In this document: positions 42,172 to 51,000 of the stretch, one piece after another
Layout of the letters: each line of letters opens with the position of its first letter
Position numbering within the stretch: the stretch's first letter is position 1
Origin: BP-133 sp040756995
Lineage (GTDB): Bacteria > Actinomycetota > Acidimicrobiia > IMCC26256 > BP-133
Assembly: GCA_040756995.1 (NCBI GenBank)
Contig: JBFLYK010000044.1
Location: 1 to 51,669, forward strand
Reading direction: 5' to 3'
Length of the DNA stretch: 51,669 bases
The notes under the pieces: generated by a model
The model's database searches: none
Seen by the model: only the letters and a program-made list of their open reading frames with translations
What the model was told of the DNA's origin: nothing
Position numbers and translations under genes: made by a program

Positions 42172-42206
42172 GAGCGCACCCTACCCGTCCCAATAATGTG
42201 GACCCG
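42172..42206. promoter_or_regulatory. Overlapping divergent leaderless promoters
   Basis: Minus-strand -10 box TAGGGT (complement of 42178-42183) ends 6 bases before the esterase GTG; plus-strand box TAATGT (42194-42199) ends 7 bases before the YceH-type ATG at 42207. The two promoters must overlap within 35 bases, so their use is likely exclusive or coordinated. Confidence 0.55.
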
Positions 42207-43073
42207 ATGGAGCCACTGACGCCCGAAGAACTGCGCGTCGTCGCCTGCCTGGTGGAGAAGCAGCTCACCACCCCCGACAGCTATCCCCTCACCGAGAACG
42301 CGGTGGTGGCGGCCTGCAACCAGCTGTCGAACCGGAACCCGGTGGTGGCGTACGACAACAACACCGTCCGGGTCACGCTCACGGCCTTGCGCCAGCGGGG
42401 CCTGGCCCGGGTGATCCACACGCCCGGCGCCCGGGTGCCCAAGCACCGCCACATCCTCGACGACGCGCTCGGCCTCAACGAAGCCGAGGTGTCGCTGCTC
42501 GCGGTCCTGGCCCTGCGGGGGCCGCAGACCGTCGGCGAGCTGCGCACCCGCACCGAACGCATGCACGAGTTCGCCTCGCTGTCCGAGGTGGAGGAGGTCC
42601 TCGAGGGTCTCGCCGCCCGGGACGAGCCGCTCGTCGTCCGCCTCGAACGCCAGCCCGGCCAGAAGGAAGCCCGCTACGCCCAACTCCTGGCCGGCCCACC
42701 GGACACCGTTCCGGCCGCCTCGGCCGTCGGCGGAGTGCCGGCGGCCGGCTCCTCCCACATCAGTCCGCCGACCACGGCCGCCTCCGGCGCCGCCAGCCCG
42801 CCGGCCGGCGCCCCCGCCGCGGCGGCCGACACCTACACCGGCTGGGCCGAGGAGGACCGCCCCCAACGGGCGGCCCCCGCCCCCGCCGGTCCGCCCGGCT
42901 CCGCCGCCGCCACGGTCGACGCCGACCGCCTGGCCGCCCTGGAGAAGCGCCTCGCCGACGTGGAATCCGAGTTGGCCATTCTCCAAGCCGAACACCGGGA
43001 GCTCCGGGAAGAACTCGGCCTGAGCCCCCGCCGTCCCCCGGCGGGCGAAGCCCCGGCCATCGAGCCCGACTGA
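42207..43073 (+). CDS. YceH-family (DUF480) protein with extended C-terminus
   Basis: 288 residues. The first 170 are the YceH winged-helix pair: LTPEELRVVACLVEKQLTTP, DSYPLTENAVVAACNQ, SNRNPVVAYD, LGLNEAEVSLLAVLALRG and EVLEGLAARDEPLVVRLERQ. Then an Ala/Pro-rich linker and a C-terminal coiled coil (LEKRLADVESELAILQAEHR), which could mediate dimerisation. The family function is unknown; DNA binding is plausible from the fold. Confidence 0.88.
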   Translation: MEPLTPEELRVVACLVEKQLTTPDSYPLTENAVVAACNQLSNRNPVVAYDNNTVRVTLTALRQRGLARVIHTPGARVPKHRHILDDALGLNEAEVSLLAVLALRGPQTVGELRTRTERMHEFASLSEVEEVLEGLAARDEPLVVRLERQPGQKEARYAQLLAGPPDTVPAASAVGGVPAAGSSHISPPTTAASGAASPPAGAPAAAADTYTGWAEEDRPQRAAPAPAGPPGSAAATVDADRLAALEKRLADVESELAILQAEHRELREELGLSPRRPPAGEAPAIEPD

Positions 43074-43103
43074 GGCTGCCTCCCGCACGGCGGGTTGCCT
43101 GCG

Positions 43104-43149
43104 TTCTGGCGTTCGTTTACCGGGATATAGCGGAAATCGAACGCCAGAA
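43104..43149 (+). promoter_or_regulatory. Perfect 12-base inverted repeat reaching the start codon
   Basis: TTCTGGCGTTCG (43104-43115) and CGAACGCCAGAA (43138-43149) with 22 bases between; the last A is the first base of the ATG at 43149. A TATA-like element (about 43126-43131) lies between the arms. Operator or leader hairpin of the flavoenzyme gene. Confidence 0.65.
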
Positions 43150-44771
43150 TGAGGCTCGTGACCGGGGCACGGCGGTCGTGGTGGGGGTGGGGCCTCGAAG
43201 AGTCGGCCCTGACCGGCGCGCGGCTCGACGGGCTCGGGGCGCTGCTGGCCGGGTTCTTCGGTGTCACGCCGGAGCGGCGCACCCCCGTCCCGCTCGCCGA
43301 GCTCAGGCTGCGCCCGCCGCGCCTCGAGCCTCCGCCCGCCCTCGAAGCGATCTGCGACACCTCGACCTACGAACGGGCCCGGCATGCCTATGGCCGTTCG
43401 TTCCGGGACGTCGTGCGGGGGTTCCGGGGCGAGTTCCCCCATCCGCCGGACATCGTCGCCTTCCCCCGCACCGAGGCCGATGTCGCCGCAGTACTCGACT
43501 GGTGCGGCTCGACCGGCACGGCGGTCGTCCCCTACGGCGGCGGGTCCTCGGTCGTCGGCGGCGTGGAATGCGACGCCGACCGCACCGTCACCCTCGATCT
43601 CACCGGCCTGGGCCGGGTCCTCGAGATCGACGCCACCTCGCAGGCCGCCCGCATCCACGGCGGAGCGCTCGGCCCGGCCATCGAGGACCAGCTCCGCCCG
43701 GCGGGCCTGACGCTGCGCCACTACCCCCAGTCGTTCGAGTTTTCGACCCTCGGCGGCTGGATCGCCACCCGGTCCGCCGGCCACCACGCCACCCTGGCCA
43801 CCCACATCGAAGACCGGGTGGAGTCGCTCCGGGTCGTCACCCCGCACGGCACGATCCAGACCCGCCGCCTCCCGGCCTCCGGCGCCGGCCCCGCTCCCGA
43901 ACGGCTCTTCGCCGGCTCCGAGGGAGCCCTCGGCGTCATCGTCGAGGCCTGGATGCGGGTACTGCCCCGCCCGAGGTTCCGGGCCGCCGCCTCAGTGGCC
44001 TTCGACGACTTCGACGACGGCGTCGCCGCCACCCGGGCGCTGGCGCAGTCCGGCCTGCACCCGTCGAACTGCCGGCTCCTCGACCGGGCCGAAGCCCGCT
44101 TCTCGGGGACGGGCGACCAGCCCGTCCTCCTCGTCGCCTTCGAGTCCGCCGCCCATCCGGTCGACGTCCTGCTCGGCCAGGCCCTGGAGTGCTGCGCCGA
44201 TCACGGCGGACGGGCCACCGGGAGTCCCGCCGGCGGCGAAGGGTCGGGCCGAGATCCCACCGCCGACGCCTGGCGCCGGGCCTTCTTCGACCTGCCCTAT
44301 CTCCGGGACGGGCTCGTCGCCTTCAGCGCTATCGCCGAAACGTTCGAGACGGCCATCACCTGGGACCGCTTTTCCGTCCTCCACGACGCGGTGAAATCCG
44401 CCGTCAAGGACGCCCTGTCGACCGCCGGCGCCGGCCAGGGCTTCATCTCCTGCCGCTTCACCCATGCCTACAGCGACGGCCCGGCGCCGTACTACACGGT
44501 CATCGCCCCCGGCCGGCCGGGCGCCGAACTCGAACAGTGGGCCGCCATCAAGGAGGCGGCGTCGGCGGCCATCGCCCGGGCCGGCGGCACCATCACCCAT
44601 CACCACGCCGTCGGCCGGGACCACCGACCGGCCTACGACGGTGAGCGGTCCAGCCTCTTCGCCGACGTGCTGCGGGCGGCCAAGGCGACCCTCGATCCGT
44701 CCGGCATCCTCAACCCCGGAGTCCTCTTCGATCCGGTGGCTCCCGACCGGAGCAGCCACCGACCCGAGTAA
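43149..44771 (+). CDS. FAD-binding oxidoreductase, alkyldihydroxyacetonephosphate-synthase-like
   Basis: 540 residues. PCMH-type FAD domain: DIVAFPRTEADVAAVLDWC, VVPYGGGSSVVGGVE, AARIHGGALGP, LRHYPQSFEFSTLGGWIATR and AGSEGALGVIVEAWMRVLP; the C-terminal cap has FISCRFTHAYSDG and the HHHAVGRDH block typical of AGPS-like enzymes. Either an ether-lipid synthase or a related 2-hydroxyacid dehydrogenase; the His-rich block favours the former. The window has no DHAP acyltransferase. Gene is preceded by a long perfect palindrome ending at the start codon. Confidence 0.83.
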   Translation: MRLVTGARRSWWGWGLEESALTGARLDGLGALLAGFFGVTPERRTPVPLAELRLRPPRLEPPPALEAICDTSTYERARHAYGRSFRDVVRGFRGEFPHPPDIVAFPRTEADVAAVLDWCGSTGTAVVPYGGGSSVVGGVECDADRTVTLDLTGLGRVLEIDATSQAARIHGGALGPAIEDQLRPAGLTLRHYPQSFEFSTLGGWIATRSAGHHATLATHIEDRVESLRVVTPHGTIQTRRLPASGAGPAPERLFAGSEGALGVIVEAWMRVLPRPRFRAAASVAFDDFDDGVAATRALAQSGLHPSNCRLLDRAEARFSGTGDQPVLLVAFESAAHPVDVLLGQALECCADHGGRATGSPAGGEGSGRDPTADAWRRAFFDLPYLRDGLVAFSAIAETFETAITWDRFSVLHDAVKSAVKDALSTAGAGQGFISCRFTHAYSDGPAPYYTVIAPGRPGAELEQWAAIKEAASAAIARAGGTITHHHAVGRDHRPAYDGERSSLFADVLRAAKATLDPSGILNPGVLFDPVAPDRSSHRPE

Positions 44772-44805
44772 CCCTCGGCGCACCCCGGCGCCTAGCCTTG
44801 CGGGC

Positions 44806-45282
44806 GTGGTGCTCGCGGCCGTCAACCTCCACCCCACACTCCTGCCCATCACGCTCCTGACCGTCTTCACGATCGGGATGAGCGTGTGGCTGATGGTGGC
44901 GGTGGCGAAGGCCGGAACTCCCGGCCCCGCCGACACCGCCGTGTCCTACGAACACGCCTGGGACCGACTCGACTTTGCCACTCTCTGGAACCTCTCCGGC
45001 CCCAACCTGCGGGACGGCCGCACCCGGGATCAGTTCGTCCGGGACAAGATGGCCGCCTACGAGGGGGAGGGCCCCCGGCTCTCCAGCCTGGTTCGGTCGG
45101 TCGAACCCGAGAAGGTCGACGTGAACGGGCCGGTGGCCCGCGTGCTGACCCGGCTGCACCTCCACTCCGGTGAGACCGTCGTCGACGAGATGCTCCTGGA
45201 GCGGATCGGGCCCTCCTGGCACGTAACTGCGTACCACCTCGCTACGGGGCATCCCCGGACAGGTATCGCTCCGGCGAACTGA
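44806..45282 (+). CDS. Single-pass membrane protein, NTF2-like extracellular domain
   Basis: 158 residues. One membrane segment (LLPITLLTVFTIGMSVWLMV) and a C-terminal domain of about 110 residues beginning AVSYEHAWDRLDFATLWNLS and ending IGPSWHVTAYHLATG, with alternating strands as in NTF2-like/DUF4878 proteins. Start GTG at 44806 lies 7 bases after TAGCCT (44793-44798), suggesting a leaderless message. The function is unknown. Confidence 0.65.
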   Translation: MVLAAVNLHPTLLPITLLTVFTIGMSVWLMVAVAKAGTPGPADTAVSYEHAWDRLDFATLWNLSGPNLRDGRTRDQFVRDKMAAYEGEGPRLSSLVRSVEPEKVDVNGPVARVLTRLHLHSGETVVDEMLLERIGPSWHVTAYHLATGHPRTGIAPAN

Positions 45283-45303
45283 GATACCTGTTTTGATACC
45301 TGT
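45259..45303 (+). promoter_or_regulatory. Three copies of a 9-base element upstream of a Usp-like gene
   Basis: ACAGGTATC (45259-45267) is the exact reverse complement of GATACCTGT at 45283-45291 and 45295-45303. The copies are spaced 24 and 12 bases, about two and one helical turns. A -10-like TACGAT follows at 45324-45329, so the element overlaps the expected -35 region. Confidence 0.6.
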
Positions 45304-45375
45304 TCTTCGGCGCGAGCAGCGCCTACGATGTGCCGCGCTGCCAGACGAGGGGGGCACTGAACACAGGGAGGGTGG

Positions 45376-45879
45376 ATGCGCCACTACCTCGTGGTGGCCA
45401 ACCAGACACTGAAGCAGCCAGAGCTGACAGAGAAGATCAGGACCTGCAACGAAGCCGGCCCGTGTGACTTCTTCCTACTCGTGCCGGCGACCAGAGCCCA
45501 CGGCCCGCTGCGGTGGACGCCGGCTGATGCTTATGCGGTTGCCAGGCGACGTCTGGAAAGCGCCCTTGAGCGCGTCAGAGCTCTCGGCGTCGATGTCATC
45601 GGCGAAGTCGGAGATCCCAGCCCCGTGGTGGCCATCGGCGAGTTGCTTCGCCGGCGGTCGTTCGACTCCCTGATCCTCTCGACCCTTCCGGTCGGGCCGT
45701 CGCAGTGGCTTCGCTGCAACGTTCCGGCTCGGATCGAGCAGCTCTTCAACCTTCCGGTGGAGTTGGTCACGCCGCCAACGGACCTCGACGTCGATCTCAC
45801 CGTCGCGGAAGCCGAGGCCGCCACGGCCGCGGCCGCCGCGCCCGGTGCCCACATACAGGAGGCGGTGGCCGCCAAGTGA
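45376..45879 (+). CDS. UspA-like protein
   Basis: 167 residues. HYLVVANQTLKQPELTEKIR, DFFLLVPATRAHG, ALERVRALGVDVIGEVGDPS, RRRSFDSLILSTLPVGPSQW and PVELVTPP follow the universal stress fold, without the Gly-rich ATP loop, so nucleotide binding is doubtful. GGGAGGG precedes the ATG. Three copies of a 9-base element upstream suggest tight regulation. The stop overlaps the next gene (GTGA). Confidence 0.72.
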   Translation: MRHYLVVANQTLKQPELTEKIRTCNEAGPCDFFLLVPATRAHGPLRWTPADAYAVARRRLESALERVRALGVDVIGEVGDPSPVVAIGELLRRRSFDSLILSTLPVGPSQWLRCNVPARIEQLFNLPVELVTPPTDLDVDLTVAEAEAATAAAAAPGAHIQEAVAAK

Positions 45880-46373
45880 CGACGCTGGCCCCGCTGCCGG
45901 GCCGGGAGACCGGCTCCGGCGGCGAAGGAGACGACGCGGCAGACGGCCGCGACGTGGGGGTGCGTTCCAATCCGGCGGGAGAGGCCACCACCACGTCAGC
46001 CCCGAACCACACAGATCCCTCCAACACCAGAACCGTCTCCGTTAACTCCAACACCGAGGACGGGGCGGGGATCACCGTCGACCTCACCTTCCACCGACCG
46101 AGGGCGGCCGCCAACGACCCGGCCGGCCAGGCGTCGTGGGTCCTGGGGTTGGCCCTCGCCCTGCTCTCCGAAGGCGCCGCCGAACGGGTGGCGATGGCCG
46201 AGATACTGGCCGAGGCGGCTGGCCGGTCCCGGGCCATCGAAGGGGCCTACGGACGGGCGGTCGCCCTGCTCAGCGAGTATCCCGGCGACCCGCTCGTCCA
46301 CCGCACCGTCGACCTGTTGGCGAAGGCGCTCCTCCGGAGCCGGCGTCCGGCCCGGGCGGCCGAGGAGGCGTGA
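45876..46373 (+). CDS. Hypothetical protein coupled to the UspA-like gene
   Basis: 165 residues. The first 65 are low-complexity (Gly/Asp/Thr/Asn), the rest helical: ASWVLGLALALLSEGAAERV, AMAEILAEAAGRSRAIEGAY, GRAVALLSEYPGDPLVHRTV, DLLAKALLRSRRPARAAEEA. GTG start overlaps the preceding stop by GTGA. No family recognised; the helices could be a tetratricopeptide-like or four-helix unit. Confidence 0.6.
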   Translation: MTTLAPLPGRETGSGGEGDDAADGRDVGVRSNPAGEATTTSAPNHTDPSNTRTVSVNSNTEDGAGITVDLTFHRPRAAANDPAGQASWVLGLALALLSEGAAERVAMAEILAEAAGRSRAIEGAYGRAVALLSEYPGDPLVHRTVDLLAKALLRSRRPARAAEEA

Positions 46374-46427
46374 CCGGGCGCCCAATGCACTCCCGTCCGA
46401 TGGAGGTTGTCGCGGCGCGGGCCGGGG

Positions 46428-46856
46428 GTGACTGAGGTGCCCGGATACCGTCCCCGGGTGTTGTTCGTCAGCGACCACGACAGCGGCGCGGCCCGCATCT
46501 GCGCCGCCTATCTGGAGCTCGTGGCCGGCGACCGCTACGAGCCGCTGGCCGCGTCCCTCGAGCCGGGCGAGGGACTCTCGAGTGAGGCGTCGACGGCGCT
46601 CCGGGAGGACGGCGTCACCGCCGTCGAGGGCCCCGGCCTGGCGATGACCGCCGATCTGGCCGAGATCGTCGACCGGATCGTGACCCTCGGCTTCACGCTC
46701 AATCCCGAGGTCGCCCGCGAGGTTCCCCGGGAGGAGTGGGGAATCCCCGGCCTCGCCGGACGGCCCCTGGCCGAGGTCCGGGTCATCCGCGACACCATCC
46801 GCCGCCTCGTCGAGAAGCTCGTCGCCCGCCTCGACACCGAGGCCGCCGTCCGCTGA
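46428..46856 (+). CDS. Low-molecular-weight phosphatase/arsenate-reductase-like protein without catalytic Cys
   Basis: 142 residues. The start RVLFVSDHDSGAARICAAYL aligns with the P-loop VLFxCxxNxxRSxMA of LMW protein tyrosine phosphatases and ArsC, but the Cys position is Ser and the loop is otherwise altered; the Arg remains. The rest, VEGPGLAMTADLAEIVDRIV and VIRDTIRRLVEKLVARL, keeps the family pattern. Catalysis of the usual kind is unlikely. The GTG at 46428 was chosen; GTG 46437 is possible. Precedes the tRNA-Leu gene. Confidence 0.6.
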   Translation: MTEVPGYRPRVLFVSDHDSGAARICAAYLELVAGDRYEPLAASLEPGEGLSSEASTALREDGVTAVEGPGLAMTADLAEIVDRIVTLGFTLNPEVAREVPREEWGIPGLAGRPLAEVRVIRDTIRRLVEKLVARLDTEAAVR

Positions 46857-46929
46857 CGCCCGGGGCTCCACCCCGCCTTGACGACCCGCTGAGTCCTTTG
46901 CCCGACCGGCGGGTACCGTTTTCCCAGAC

Positions 46930-47015
46930 GCGGGCGTATCCCAATTGGTCGAGGAGGCGCTCTTAAAAAGCGCTGGGCCGGAAGGCCCGTGTGGGTTCGA
47001 GCCCCACCGCCCGCA
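46930..47015 (+). tRNA. tRNA-Leu (anticodon TAA)
   Basis: Acceptor stem GCGGGCG (46930-46936) with CGCCCGC (47008-47014), discriminator A at 47015. Anticodon arm GCGCT-CTTAAAA-AGCGC gives TAA. A long variable arm (GGGCC, GAA, GGCCC) confirms class II, Leu type. T-arm GTGGG-TTCGAGC-CCCAC. The CCA end is not fully encoded (ACCG follows). Confidence 0.93.
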
Positions 47016-47060
47016 CCGTTCCGGCGCTAGTCGACTTCTCTCCGGCCGCACCCCAGATGT

Positions 47061-47208
47061 TTGGCGAATTCTTACGAAGGGAGTTGCCCTTCAAGCCCGC
47101 ATTGTGGAGGAATGGGCGGAGTGTTCGCTGGGGGTCAGCAGCGTCGCTGACGAGCGCTTTCATCAGCCGAAACCTCCGGGGCGGGTCGCCGGGGGAAGGA
47201 GGTAGTGA
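47061..47208 (+). promoter_or_regulatory. Duplicated leader, copy 1 (candidate structured 5' UTR)
   Basis: Shares TTGGCGAATTCTTA (47061-47074), GAGTTGCC (47081-47088), a 19-base block (47121-47139), GTCGCTGACGAGCGC (47143-47157) and the CTCCGGGG region with copy 2 at 51062-51208. A stem GTCAGC/GCTGAC (47134-47151) sits inside a CGCT/AGCG stem (47126-47156). CCTCC (47173-47177) can pair with the ribosome site GGAGG (47198-47202), suggesting translation control. Does not match known c-di-AMP or c-di-GMP riboswitch consensus that I recall. Confidence 0.6.
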
Positions 47209-47928
47209 ATGCGCAGGAAGCTCACCGCCATCGCGGCGGTGGCGCTGACGGCCGCCTTGGCGGTTCCGGCAGTGGCCTCCGCCGACGGGGGCACGACAGC
47301 CCTCGGCAAGGGCGGAGGTAAGGATCGCCACGGCGGCGGGGGCAAGGGTTGGGGCCACCACCATGGCGACCGCGATGGGCACCACGACGGACGGGGCCGC
47401 TACGGCCACCACCACGGAAGGGCCCGCCACGGCCACTTCTACCGCTACCCGTTGTTCTACGGGCACCCGTTCGGGTACGGGTTCTACGGCTATCCGTTCC
47501 GGTACGCCGGCTACGGATATCCCTTCTGGTACGGCGACTACGGCCGCTGGTACGGCGACTACGAGCGCTGGTACGACTACGGCCGCTCCTACAGCGACTA
47601 CAGCCGCGGGTACGGCGGCGGCTACAGCGACTGCCGCTGGTATGGCGGCCCCCAGGGCGGGTTCGGCTGTGCCTACCCGTACCCCAGGTTCCGGGACGGC
47701 ACCTACGTTGAGGAGCCGGTGTCTGACGGAACGGCGACGCCGGCACCGGGCACGGACACCACGACCACCACCACGACGGCGCCAGGTGGGCAGCCGACGC
47801 CGGCACCGGGCACCGACACCACGACCACGACCACGACGGCACCAGGTGTCCAGCCCACGCCGCCGCCGGAAACGGACACCACGCCGGCACCGGGTGGGGC
47901 GCGACGCCGGCACCGCGCCCGGAGGTGA
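47209..47928 (+). CDS. Secreted Gly/His/Tyr-rich protein with Thr/Pro tail
   Basis: 239 residues. Signal peptide MRRKLTAIAAVALTAALAVP ending near ASA, a Gly/Lys/His-rich block, then a Tyr/Gly/Phe-rich region (FYRYPLFYGHPFGYGFYGYP type), and a C-terminal Thr/Pro region with two copies of ATPAPGTDTTTTTTTAPG-like sequence. Three cysteines in the Tyr-rich end. Paralogous to the gene at 51209. Such proteins are often structural surface or matrix components; the His-rich part may bind metal. It has a terminator right after the stop. Confidence 0.78.
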   Translation: MRRKLTAIAAVALTAALAVPAVASADGGTTALGKGGGKDRHGGGGKGWGHHHGDRDGHHDGRGRYGHHHGRARHGHFYRYPLFYGHPFGYGFYGYPFRYAGYGYPFWYGDYGRWYGDYERWYDYGRSYSDYSRGYGGGYSDCRWYGGPQGGFGCAYPYPRFRDGTYVEEPVSDGTATPAPGTDTTTTTTTAPGGQPTPAPGTDTTTTTTTAPGVQPTPPPETDTTPAPGGARRRHRARR

Positions 47929-47985
47929 GGCCGACACCCGGCACGGACACCACTGCGCCGGGGCCTCGGCCATTTGGATTTTTTT
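47929..47985 (+). terminator. Rho-independent terminator
   Basis: GGCCGA (47929-47934) with TCGGCC (47966-47971) and CCCGGC (47937-47942) with GCCGGG (47957-47962), followed by seven T (47979-47985). Ends the secreted-protein gene and insulates it from the GGDEF-EAL gene. Confidence 0.75.
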
Positions 47986-48055
47986 CCGCGAACACCTGTT
48001 CTTGTCGGTCAAACGTGCCGATAGGACCGCATGACCTCGGGACCGTTCCCCAGCG

Positions 48056-51000
48056 ATGCGGGCTAGCACCCGGGCGGCGCTGGCCGCCGGGGTTGTAACC
48101 GCGCTGTTCTTCGGGTGGCTGGCGCTCGAGCTCGGCGGCGCGCGCACGACAGTCACCGTCGACAACGTGGGGCTGTGCCTCGCCGCCCTCGTGGCCGCAG
48201 TGGCCTGCGGGTGGGCCGCCCGGGGTGGCGCCGGCCGGCAGTGGCTGTGGCTGAGTGGCTGCAGCGCGTTGTGGGCGTCGGGCCAGGCGATGTGGACCTG
48301 GTACGAGCTGGTCCTGGACCGGCCGACCCCGTTCCCGTCGCTGGCCGACGTCGGCTTCCTCGGCGCCATTCCCCTCGGCCTGGCCGGCCTCTTGGCCTTT
48401 CCCGCCTGTCAACCGCTGAACCGGTTCCGGGCGGTGTGCGATGGGGTCATCGTCGCCCTCTCCGTTGTGGGCGCGGCCTGGGCCCGGCTCCTGGCGCCGA
48501 TCGCCGCCGAGTCGCCGGGCGGCCTGGAGGGGTTCCTCGGCCTCGCCTATCCGGTGACCGACATCGTCCTCATCGTCGTCGCCCTCACCGTCGCCGGCCG
48601 CACCGAGCGTCGCCATCACCGGCCCATGGCCTATGTGATCAGTGGCATCGGGGCAGTGGCGGCGGCGGACTGCATCTACGGGGCGTTGGTCGCCACCGGG
48701 CGGTACTCGACGGGCCAACTGTTCGACGCCGGCTGGATGCTCGGCTTCCTCCTCGTCGCCACCGGCGCGGTGGCCGCCCGCCGGGACACCCCGCCGGCCG
48801 GCGACAGGTCCACGGTCGAGGTGCCCGTCGGTCTGCGCTGTGCGCCGTACTTCGCCGTCGTCCCGCTCATCGTGGCCATCGGCGTCGAGCGGCTCCTGAC
48901 CCCGACCATTCCCGAGAGCACCATCTACGTCGGCGTCACCGTGGCCGGCCTTGTCGTGCTGCGCCAGTTCCTGGTGGAGAAGGAGAACGGCCGGCTGACC
49001 GAGCGACTGCGGCTCGAGGCCGCCGAGCACCGGGCCACCGCCGCCGCGCTCACGGAAGCGCAGGCGATGGCGCACCTCGGCAGCTGGGAGGCGGAGATGC
49101 CGGCGGGTGACGTCCGGTGGTCGGACGAGATGTTCCGCATCCTCGGCTACGAGCCCCGCCAGGTCACTCCGAGTGTGTCCCTCTTCCTGTCCCACGTGCA
49201 CTCCGACGACCTCGCCGGCCTCATCACCGAATCGAACCGGGCCAGACAGGACAGCCGGAAAGGCCGGTACGAGTGCCGGATCGTGAGGACGTCGGGCGAT
49301 GTGCGATGGACGGCCGTGTCGATGACGCCGACCTTCGACGCCGGCGGGGCACTGGTCCGGATGCACGGGACGCTCCTCGACATCACCGAGATCCGCGAAA
49401 CCCGGGACCGCCTCGGGGCGGCGGAACGGCGGTTGGAGGAGGGCTTCGCCCATTCACCGACGGGCATGGCCCTCGTCGGTCTCGACAGCGTCATCCTCGA
49501 CGCCAACCCTGCGCTGTGCGATCTGGTGGGCCGAAGCCGTGAGGAGCTCGTCGGCCGCTCGACCAGAGAACTCGCCCACCCGAGCGACCACGCCGCGCTC
49601 GTCGCTCGCCGGGCTGAGGTCATCGCCGCCGGGCACGGGTCGTTCCAGTTCGAGACCCGGCTCCAGCGTCCGGACGGCCAGTTCCGGTGGATCGAAGTGA
49701 CCTCGACGCTGGTTCCGACCACCGGCGAGTGGCCGCCGTACTTCTTCAGTCACGCCGTGGACATGTCCGCCCGGAAGGCGGCCGAGGCCGAGATCGCCCA
49801 CCGGCATCGTCACGACGCCGTCACCGGCGCACCGAACCGCACGGCCCTGACCGAGGCACTCATTGCCGCCGCCGGGGAACCGGCCGCGCTCATCCTCCTC
49901 GACATCGAGAACTTCGGGCAGATCAACCAGAGCCTCGGGCACGGCGTCGGAGACCGCGTGCTGACCGAGGTGGCGCAGCGCCTGCGGCAGTGCCGCGCCG
50001 GTGATTTCGTCGCCCGGGTCGGCAGCGACGAGTTCGCCGTCCTCATCCGGGGCACGGCCGGCGCGGCCGAGGCCCAGGAGGTGGCGGCCACGCTCCTGCA
50101 CGCCCTCGAGCGCACCCTGACGGTCGAGGCCCTTCCGCTGCACATCCGGGCCACGGCGGGAATCGCCCTCGGAACCGGCGCTTCCGACACCGCCCGCCTC
50201 CTCGCCCGGGCCGACCTGGCCCTGTACACGGCCAAGGAGTCCGGTGTCACGACGGTGGTCTGCGACGACGACGCCGACGTCGGCAGCGTCGCCCGCCTGG
50301 CCCTCGTGGCCCGCCTGCGGGAGGCGATCGCCGGGCCCGAGTTCACGGTCCACTACCAGCCGAAGATCGAGATCCGGACGGGCCGGGTCGTCGGTGTCGA
50401 GGCCCTGGCCCGCTGGGTGGACGGCGATCGCGGTCCGGTGTCACCGGGTGAGTTCATCCCGCTGGCCGAACAGTCGGGGCTCATCGCTCCGATGACCCGA
50501 CGGGTGCTCGACGAGGCGCTGAGTCAGTTGCGGCGCTGGCGCGACGAGGGCATCGACCTGGAGATGGCGGTCAACATCTCGCCCCGCCTCCTGACCGATC
50601 CCGAGCTTCCGGCCTGGGTGGCCATCGCCCTGCAAACCCACGGGATTCCCGGCGGCCAGCTCATCCTGGAGATCACGGAGAACGCCGTGGCGGAGGGGCC
50701 CCGGGCGCTCGAGGCGCTGTCGATCCTGCAGGAGCTCGGCGTCCGGCTCTCCATCGACGATCTCGGTACGGGCTACTCGTCGTTGGCCTATCTGAAGCGT
50801 CTTCCGGTGGACGAGTTGAAGATCGACCGGGCCTTCATCACCGACATCGCCCACGACGAGCGTGACCGGGCCATCGTGCAGTCGATCGTCGGTGTGGGCC
50901 GGAGTCTCGGGCTCACCGTCACGGCCGAAGGCGTCGAGGACGCCGAGAGCCTCGACGTGCTGCGGACGTTGGGCTGCGAGGTGGCGCAGGGCTACCACTG

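Noticed and set aside
47120..47208. ydaO (c-di-AMP) or GEMM (c-di-GMP) riboswitch
   Set aside because: The conserved blocks I know for either class are not present; kept only as an unclassified leader.
48002..48024. FliA/WhiG-type promoter before the GGDEF-EAL gene (GCCGATAG)
   Set aside because: The -10-like part is good but no TCAAG or TAAAG lies 14-15 bases upstream.
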